A stretch of DNA of 64,000 bases from Streptomyces xanthophaeus (GTDB taxonomy: Bacteria > Actinomycetota > Actinomycetes > Streptomycetales > Streptomycetaceae), in contig NZ_CP076543.1 of NCBI RefSeq assembly GCF_030440515.1, forward strand, positions 7,975,001-8,039,000, given 5' to 3'. A program made the translations under genes and the position numbers. Under the pieces are notes generated by a model. It saw only the letters and a program-made list of their open reading frames with translations. It had not been told where the DNA came from and did not search any database. This document shows positions 59,598 through 64,000 of this stretch, in pieces; within the stretch, counting starts at the first letter, position 1, and each line of letters begins with the position of its first letter.

Positions 59598-60359
59598 ATG
59601 CGTCAGACGCCGCCGCCCGCCGTGGTCCCGGAGCCGATATCGGCCGACCCGCCGCGCCCGGTGGACCGCCCCCTGCTCACCCAGTCCTGGCTCGACCTGG
59701 CGTTCCTGCACTGGCCCGCCGACCCGGCCCAGGTCGCACCCCTGCTGCCGGCCGGCACCGTGCCGGACGCCCTGGACGGGATCACCTACGTCGGCCTGGT
59801 GGCCTTCCGCATGCACAAGGTCGGCTGGTTCCGCCTTCCCGGCGTCCCCTACCTGGGTTCCTTCCCCGAGACCAACGTCCGCCTCTACTCGGTCGACGCC
59901 CGTGGCCGCCGGGCCGTGGTCTTCCGCTCGCTGGACGCCTCCCGGCTGATCCCGGTGGCCGTCGGCCGGGCCGCGTTCCGACTGCCGTACGTCTGGTCCC
60001 GGATGACGGTCCGTCATGACGGCGACACCGTCACGTACGCCAGCAGCCGGCGCCGGCCAGGCCCGCGCGGCGCGCACAGCCGCATCGCCGTACGTGTGGG
60101 TGGGCGCATCGCGGAGCCGACGGACCTGGAGCACTTCCTGACCGCCCGCTGGGGCATGCACACGCAGCTCTTCGGCCGGCCGCTGTACGTGCCGAACGCG
60201 CATCCGCGCTGGCCGCTGCACCGCGCCGAGCTCCTCGGCTGCGACGAGGGCCTGGTGGCCGCGGCAGGCCTGCCCGCCCCGGGCGGGCCGCCCGTGAGCG
60301 TGCTCTACTCGCCCGGGGTCCCCGTACGGTTCGGGCGGCCGTCCCTGGGGCGCGCCTGA
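59598..60359 (+). CDS. DUF2071 (YqjF-like) protein, 253 aa
   Basis: DUF2071 landmarks: LLTQSWLDLAFLHWPADPAQVAPLLPAGTVPDALDGITYVGLVAFRM near the start, then VPYLGSFPETNVRLYSVDARGRRAVVFRSLDASRLIPV and LEHFLTARWGMHTQLFGRPLYVPN. The fold resembles acetoacetate decarboxylase. The function is unknown. The ATG at 59598 follows the end of the TetR gene by 204 bases of unremarkable DNA. Confidence 0.88.
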   Translation: MRQTPPPAVVPEPISADPPRPVDRPLLTQSWLDLAFLHWPADPAQVAPLLPAGTVPDALDGITYVGLVAFRMHKVGWFRLPGVPYLGSFPETNVRLYSVDARGRRAVVFRSLDASRLIPVAVGRAAFRLPYVWSRMTVRHDGDTVTYASSRRRPGPRGAHSRIAVRVGGRIAEPTDLEHFLTARWGMHTQLFGRPLYVPNAHPRWPLHRAELLGCDEGLVAAAGLPAPGGPPVSVLYSPGVPVRFGRPSLGRA

Positions 60360-60384
60360 CGCGGGTGCAGCACCCGCCCGGGGT

Positions 60385-60777
60385 CTATACGGCCGTGCGG
60401 GGCTCGCCGTGGCCGGGTGTGCCGTTCGCCACGTCGGCGGACGGTGCCACCGGCTCCGGCGCGGTCAGCGGGCCGGCGAGGTAGGCCAGCAGTCCGGCGA
60501 TCTCGTGGCCGGCCTCCGCCGGGTGGCGGAAGCGGGCGCCGGGGGCGACGACGTAGCGGTTGCGCCGCCCGTCCCGGGTCCTGGTGAGGTAGCCGTCCGC
60601 CTGCAGGTCCGTGACGATCGCCTGAACGGTGCGCTCGGTCAGACCGCAGTCCACCGCGATGTCGCGCAGCCGGATGCCCGGGTCGCGCGCGATGGCGATC
60701 AGAACCCGGGCATGGTTCGTCAGGAAGGTCCAGCCGTTGCGGCGGGGTCCTGTGTGCTCGCTCTCCACACCCGTCAT
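60385..60777 (-). CDS. Winged-helix transcriptional regulator, 130 aa
   Basis: An ArsR/MarR-like winged helix: GWTFLTNHARVLIAIARDPGIRLRDIAVDCGLTERTVQAIVTDLQADGYLTRTRDGRRNRYVVAPGARFRHP. The C-terminal tail is Pro/Ala-rich. The start is ATG 60777 or the GTG three codons later; there is no clear ribosome site. It diverges from the second stress-sigma gene at 60950, so it may share regulation with it. Confidence 0.85.
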   Translation of the reverse strand: MTGVESEHTGPRRNGWTFLTNHARVLIAIARDPGIRLRDIAVDCGLTERTVQAIVTDLQADGYLTRTRDGRRNRYVVAPGARFRHPAEAGHEIAGLLAYLAGPLTAPEPVAPSADVANGTPGHGEPRTAV

Positions 60778-60949
60778 TCTTGAGGGATGACTCACGAAAT
60801 GCAATTCCAGAACCACTTTTCCGGTATTACTTGACGTCTGTCTCCGGCCCCGACAGGGTGCAGGGGGAAGCGGAAACAGAGTTCCGCATGACCAGAGCGA
60901 ACGAGCGACGCACCGCACCGCAAGCACACGTGCCCAAGGAGCGAAGACG

Positions 60950-61876
60950 ATGACCTTCACGGCCAAGGCCGAGGCCATGACCCCGACGACGATCCCGACG
61001 ACGGCCACCCCCGGCGGTGGTACCGGCGACGCCCCCGCACTCGGCGGGCTGCCGGACGTGCCCTGCCCCCGGGAACTGTCGACCCGCGACGCCCGGGAGC
61101 TGACCGGTGTCTTCTTCGAACGGCTGCAGAGCCTCGAAGAGGGGACCCGCGAGTACCAGTACGTGCGCAACACGCTGATCGAGATGAACATCTCACTGGT
61201 GCAGTTCGCCGCGCGGCCGTTCCGTGACCGCCCCGGCGGCCCCGAGAACGAGGACATCATCCAGGTCGGCATCATCGGGCTGATCAAGGCCATCGACCGC
61301 TACGACCCCGACCGCAACACCCAGCTCACCACGCTCGCCCTGCCCTACATCACGGGCGAGATCAAGCGCCACTTCCGGGACACCACCTGGGCCGTACGCG
61401 TGCCGCGCCGCCTCCAGGAGCTGCGCCTGGAGCTCGCGAAGGCCACGGAGGAGCTGACCGCCGAGACGGACCACGCGCCCACCCCCTCGGAACTCGCCGA
61501 GCGGCTGGACCTCACGGAGGACGAGGTCCGCCAGGGCCTGGTCGCGGCCAACGGCTACTCCACACAGTCCCTCGACGTGCCCCAGGACGGTCCGGCCGGC
61601 GGCACCCAGGTGTCCACGGCCGCACGGACCTCGCGCAGCCTCGCCGAGACCATGGGTGACATCGACCCCGCCCTGGAGGCGGTCGAGGACCGGCACGCCC
61701 TCGCGCCGCTGCTCGCCGACCTGGACGAGCGCTCCACCCAGATCCTGGAGCTGCGCTTCGGCCAGGAGATGACCCAGGCGGAGATCGGCGAGGAGATCGG
61801 CCTCTCCCAGATGCAGGTCTCCCGTGTGCTCACCCGCACGCTGGGCTCCCTGCGCGCGGAGCTGCTGCACACCTGA
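60950..61876 (+). CDS. SigB/SigF-family RNA polymerase sigma factor, 308 aa
   Basis: Closely like the sigma at 51687: NTLIEMNISLVQFAARPFRDRPGGPENEDIIQVGIIGLIKAIDRYDPDRNTQLTTLALPYITGEIKRHFRDTTWAVRVPRRLQEL (regions 2), a region 3 with LTAETDHAPTPSELAERLDLTEDEV, and region 4 with MTQAEIGEEIGLSQMQVSRVLTRTL. The first 40 residues are Thr/Pro-rich. AAGGAG precedes the ATG. Upstream, GCGGAA-ACAGAG-TTCCGC (60870-60887) is an inverted repeat. It faces a second HATPase gene, its likely antagonist. Confidence 0.95.
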   Translation: MTFTAKAEAMTPTTIPTTATPGGGTGDAPALGGLPDVPCPRELSTRDARELTGVFFERLQSLEEGTREYQYVRNTLIEMNISLVQFAARPFRDRPGGPENEDIIQVGIIGLIKAIDRYDPDRNTQLTTLALPYITGEIKRHFRDTTWAVRVPRRLQELRLELAKATEELTAETDHAPTPSELAERLDLTEDEVRQGLVAANGYSTQSLDVPQDGPAGGTQVSTAARTSRSLAETMGDIDPALEAVEDRHALAPLLADLDERSTQILELRFGQEMTQAEIGEEIGLSQMQVSRVLTRTLGSLRAELLHT

Positions 61877-61914
61877 CCCGCAACACCCGGCTCGAAGCGC
61901 CCGCCCCGGAACAC

Positions 61915-61986
61915 CCGGCCCGGGCACACCTGAACCCGGCCCGACGGGCCCCACCGGCCCGTCGGGTTCAGGCGTGCCCGGGCCGG
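61915..61986. terminator. 72-nt extended hairpin between sigma and HATPase genes
   Basis: Outer arms 61915-61937 and 61964-61986 pair over 23 bp with one mismatch. An inner 8-bp stem (GACGGGCC/GGCCCGTC) with a CCACC loop follows a bulge of five bases on one side. It lies between the convergent sigma (ends 61876) and HATPase (ends 61968) genes and overlaps the last codons of the latter. Confidence 0.8.
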
Positions 61987-62444
61987 CCCGTCCGCAGGCG
62001 CTCGGCGTCGATCTCGGCCCAGACGACCTTGCCGCGCCCGACCGCCTGGACGCCCCACCGGTCGGCGATCCGGTGCACCAGGCGCAGGCCGTGGCCGCCC
62101 GGGTGGCCCGCACGGCCCGGACGCACGGCGGGCAGGGGCCGCGGGAGCTCTCCGTGGCCGTCGTACACCTCGATGCGGAACACCTCCCCGGCGCGGAGCC
62201 GGAGCTCGTCGCAGCCGCCCGCGTGCAGCTTGGCGTTGGTGACGAGTTCCGACACGACCAGGATCGCGTCCTCGGCGGTGGCCTGACCGTCCCACCCCCA
62301 GTCCTCCAGCGCCTCACGGGTGAACCGGCGGCCCCGCGCGACCTGCCGGAAGGCGTCGCGCAGGGCGAGCCGGCGGAGCTGGGGGAAGGCCGGCCCCCGC
62401 GCGTCCGGTACGGGCCCGCCGGTGTCCGGTCCGATGGTCTGCAC
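61968..62444 (-). CDS. Anti-sigma regulatory HATPase (RsbW-like), 158 aa
   Basis: GHKL ATPase with N box VSELVTNAKLHAGG, G1 box VYDGHGELP and G2 loop HPGGHGLRLVHRIADRWG. The N-terminal 45 residues (RRLALRDAFRQVARGRRFTREALEDWGW) are typical of the Streptomyces RsbW-like family. GTG start at 62444 with GAGG ten bases before. It faces the sigma gene at 60950 without a STAS gene between; the STAS partner may be that at 51225 or elsewhere. Confidence 0.92.
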   Translation of the reverse strand: MQTIGPDTGGPVPDARGPAFPQLRRLALRDAFRQVARGRRFTREALEDWGWDGQATAEDAILVVSELVTNAKLHAGGCDELRLRAGEVFRIEVYDGHGELPRPLPAVRPGRAGHPGGHGLRLVHRIADRWGVQAVGRGKVVWAEIDAERLRTGRPGHA

Positions 62445-62486
62445 TGCGCACTCACCTCGTCCTCGGCTGTCGTGTCACGGTCGCTT

Positions 62487-62511
62487 GTACCCGCCATCGC
62501 GCAACGGACGC
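62487..62511 (-). promoter_or_regulatory. Sigma-B-type promoter for HATPase gene
   Basis: GCGT-N15-GGGTAC on the minus strand fits GNNT-N14-16-GGGTA(C/T). It lies 43 bp before the HATPase start. Confidence 0.65.
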
Positions 62512-62514
62512 CCT

Positions 62515-62539
62515 GTTTGTCCACGCGGGGGCCGGGCAC
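62515..62539 (+). promoter_or_regulatory. Sigma-B-type promoter for MscS gene
   Basis: GTTT-N15-GGGCAC on the plus strand, one mismatch (C for T) from the sigma-B -10 GGGTAC. It is back to back with the HATPase promoter and about 40 bp before the MscS ATG. Confidence 0.55.
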
Positions 62540-62578
62540 GTGCGACGGGACCCGTCCCCGAGCCCATCCAGAGGAGCC

Positions 62579-63667
62579 ATGAACAGCCTTCTGCACGTGT
62601 CGGCCGTCCTGGGCGGCGCGATCGTCCTCACCCTCGTCGCGGGCAAGCTCACCGACCTGCTGCTGCGGCGCGCGGGCGCCCGGCACCCCGAGACACCGCT
62701 CTGGAACATGCTGCGCCGCTGCCGCACCTCGGTAAGGGTCTTGCTGTTCGCCGCGGTGCTGCGCGCCGTGTACCGGCAGATCGCATGGCAGCCCATGCAG
62801 GAGCACGAGGCTGCCGTGGGCAGGATCCTGACACTCGTGGTGATCGGTGCGAGCGCGTGGTGCGTCGTCCTCGTCACCTCCGCGGTGGTCGAGTCCTCGT
62901 ACGCCCGCTACGCGCTCGGCACGCGAGACCCGTCCCGCGTGCGCAGGGTCCGTACCCAGGTGACGCTGATCATGAGGATCGTCACCGCCGTCGTCGCCGT
63001 GGTGGCCGTCGCCGCGATGCTGCTGACCCTCCCGGGCCTGCGCGCCGTGGGGACCTCGCTGCTGGCCTCGGCCGGGATCATCGGCATCGTCGCGGGCGTG
63101 GCCGCCCAGTCCACCCTCGGCAACCTCTTCGCCGGATTCCAGATCGCCTTCGGTGACATGGTGCGGATCGGCGACACCGTCGTGGTGGCCGGAGAGTGGG
63201 GTGTGGTCGAGGAGGTCACGCTCACCTTCCTGGCCGTGCGCACCTGGGACGAACGCCGGATCACCATGCCCGTCTCGTACTTCACCGGGCGGCCCTTCGA
63301 GAACTGGTCGCGCGGCGGGATCCAGATGACCGGCACGGTCTTCCTGCACTGCGACCACACCACCCCCGTCCCGCTGATGCGCGAGAAGCTCAAGGAGATC
63401 CTGGACGGCTGCGAGGCGTGGGACGGCCGAGGCTGGGACCTGGCGGTCACCGACACGACGCCCAGCGCCATCGTGGTGCGGGCGATCGTCACCGCGAAGG
63501 ACGCGGACGATCTGTGGACCGCCCGCTGCGCGGTACGGGAACAGCTCGTCGCCTGGCTGGCCGAGAAGCACCCGTACGCCCTGCCGCGGGTCTCCACGTC
63601 CGCGGCAGCCGTCCCGGCGGAGTGCGCGGACGGTGTTTCGGAACGGGCACCCGGGTCAGACGCGTGA
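62579..63667 (+). CDS. Mechanosensitive ion channel (MscS family), 362 aa
   Basis: Four membrane helices are followed by the pore helix and beta domain: LRAVGTSLLASAGIIGIVAGVAAQSTLGNLFAGFQIAFGDMVRIGDTVVVAGEWGVVEEVTLTFLAVRTWDERRITMPVSYFTGRPFENWSR is the MscS core. The C-terminal alpha/beta part ends in a short acidic tail. It opens on membrane tension to release solutes after osmotic down-shock. GAGGAG precedes ATG 62579. The WhiB-like gene follows 17 bases after its stop, so they are probably co-transcribed. Confidence 0.93.
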   Translation: MNSLLHVSAVLGGAIVLTLVAGKLTDLLLRRAGARHPETPLWNMLRRCRTSVRVLLFAAVLRAVYRQIAWQPMQEHEAAVGRILTLVVIGASAWCVVLVTSAVVESSYARYALGTRDPSRVRRVRTQVTLIMRIVTAVVAVVAVAAMLLTLPGLRAVGTSLLASAGIIGIVAGVAAQSTLGNLFAGFQIAFGDMVRIGDTVVVAGEWGVVEEVTLTFLAVRTWDERRITMPVSYFTGRPFENWSRGGIQMTGTVFLHCDHTTPVPLMREKLKEILDGCEAWDGRGWDLAVTDTTPSAIVVRAIVTAKDADDLWTARCAVREQLVAWLAEKHPYALPRVSTSAAAVPAECADGVSERAPGSDA

Positions 63668-63684
63668 GGAAGGAGTCCGAAGAC

Positions 63685-63996
63685 ATGCACAAGGCGGAGA
63701 AGAGGAGTCGGGACATGCCGAAGGTGGCACACCTGCCGGGCCGTGCGGAGCATCTGTGGCAGTGGCAGGAGGACGCGGCGTGCCGGGAGCTCGGTACGGA
63801 CCGGTTCTTCCACCCGGCGGGGGAGCGCGGCGAGGAGCGCTCCATACGGGAGCAGGAGGCCAAGGAGGTCTGCGCGCTGTGCCCGGTGCGGGCGGAGTGC
63901 CTGAGCCACGCGCTGCGCGTGCAGGAGCCGTACGGGGTGTGGGGCGGACTGACCGAGGACGAGCGGCGGGAGCTGGGCGCGCGTAAGGCGGGCTGA
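63685..63996 (+). CDS. WhiB-like (Wbl) iron-sulfur transcription factor, 103 aa
   Basis: The four cluster-binding Cys are present: one in EDAACRELG, then VCALCPVRAEC (CxxCxxxxxC), followed by GVWGGLTEDERRELG, the Wbl G(V/I)WGG turn, and basic residues. Wbl proteins bind 4Fe-4S and sigma-70 region 4. Two starts both have ribosome sites: ATG 63685 (AAGGAG, ten bases away) and ATG 63715 (GAGGAG, seven bases away). It appears to share a transcript with the MscS channel, linking it to envelope stress (inference). Confidence 0.93.
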   Translation: MHKAEKRSRDMPKVAHLPGRAEHLWQWQEDAACRELGTDRFFHPAGERGEERSIREQEAKEVCALCPVRAECLSHALRVQEPYGVWGGLTEDERRELGARKAG

Positions 63997-64000
63997 CCGG

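Noticed and set aside
1..64000. tRNA genes, insertion sequences, prophage or integrative elements
   Set aside because: No tRNA cloverleaf, transposase, integrase or att-like direct repeats were recognised on reading; absence by eye is not proof.

Overview
The window reads as chromosomal DNA of a Streptomyces (or very close actinomycete). It is GC-rich throughout, with G/C-ending codons and frequent GTG starts. Its gene families are typical of that group: a subtilisin-inhibitor (SSI) protein, a WhiB-like protein, two SigB/SigF-type sigma factors with HATPase/STAS partners, a gamma-butyrolactone-receptor-like TetR, DUF6296 and DUF1905 proteins, mycothiol-dependent-isomerase-like proteins and an iron box of the DmdR1/IdeR type. 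I see no tRNA, rRNA, insertion sequence, prophage or CRISPR array. Most genes are short independent units facing each other across hairpin terminators or diverging from palindromic operators.

Layout. 1-7.1 kb: the end of an NAD-kinase-like gene, a 665-base stretch with no convincing gene, an MBL-fold hydrolase, a coupled membrane-protein/HTH pair behind a double GTCAAG-N5-CTTGAC operator, a secreted trypsin-like protease, a VOC protein, and a DHA2 efflux pump divergent from an HxlR regulator. 7.2-19.7 kb: a MerR regulator with its own palindromic promoter, an MMPL exporter, small regulators and conserved unknowns, a Tat-exported amidohydrolase, and an aldo/keto reductase driven by a textbook 19-bp-spacer MerR promoter. 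19.8-26.2 kb: a NACHT (STAND) ATPase divergent from a tiny protein, GNAT, RidA-WYL, and a secreted alpha/beta hydrolase under an iron box. 26.6-32 kb: the SSI inhibitor, then an exopolysaccharide-type operon (processive GT2 synthase followed by a 1014-residue acyltransferase-3/SGNH/GH16 fusion). 32-49 kb: regulator/enzyme pairs (TetR/hydrolase, TetR/FAD monooxygenase, AraC/MBL), an enzyme run (MBL, epoxide hydrolase, DinB, MBL, MFS), NlpC/P60, an S66 peptidase, a DrrAB-type ABC exporter and a lamin-tail-domain secreted protein.

50-64 kb is a stress and envelope block. It holds a sigma/anti-anti-sigma/anti-sigma operon with a matching sigma-B-type promoter, a Nudix gene, a copper-ATPase operon (small membrane protein, CopA-like ATPase, degenerate PCuAC protein), a lipoprotein class-E-type sortase, SDR/TetR, a second SigB-type sigma facing a second HATPase across a 72-nt hairpin, then an MscS channel and a WhiB-like gene.

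The strongest candidates for something new are the GT2 plus AT3-SGNH-GH16 operon, the HTH-NACHT protein with a collagen-like insert between Walker A and Walker B, and the iron-box-controlled secreted hydrolase. All functional calls are from reading motifs by eye; no database search was possible.
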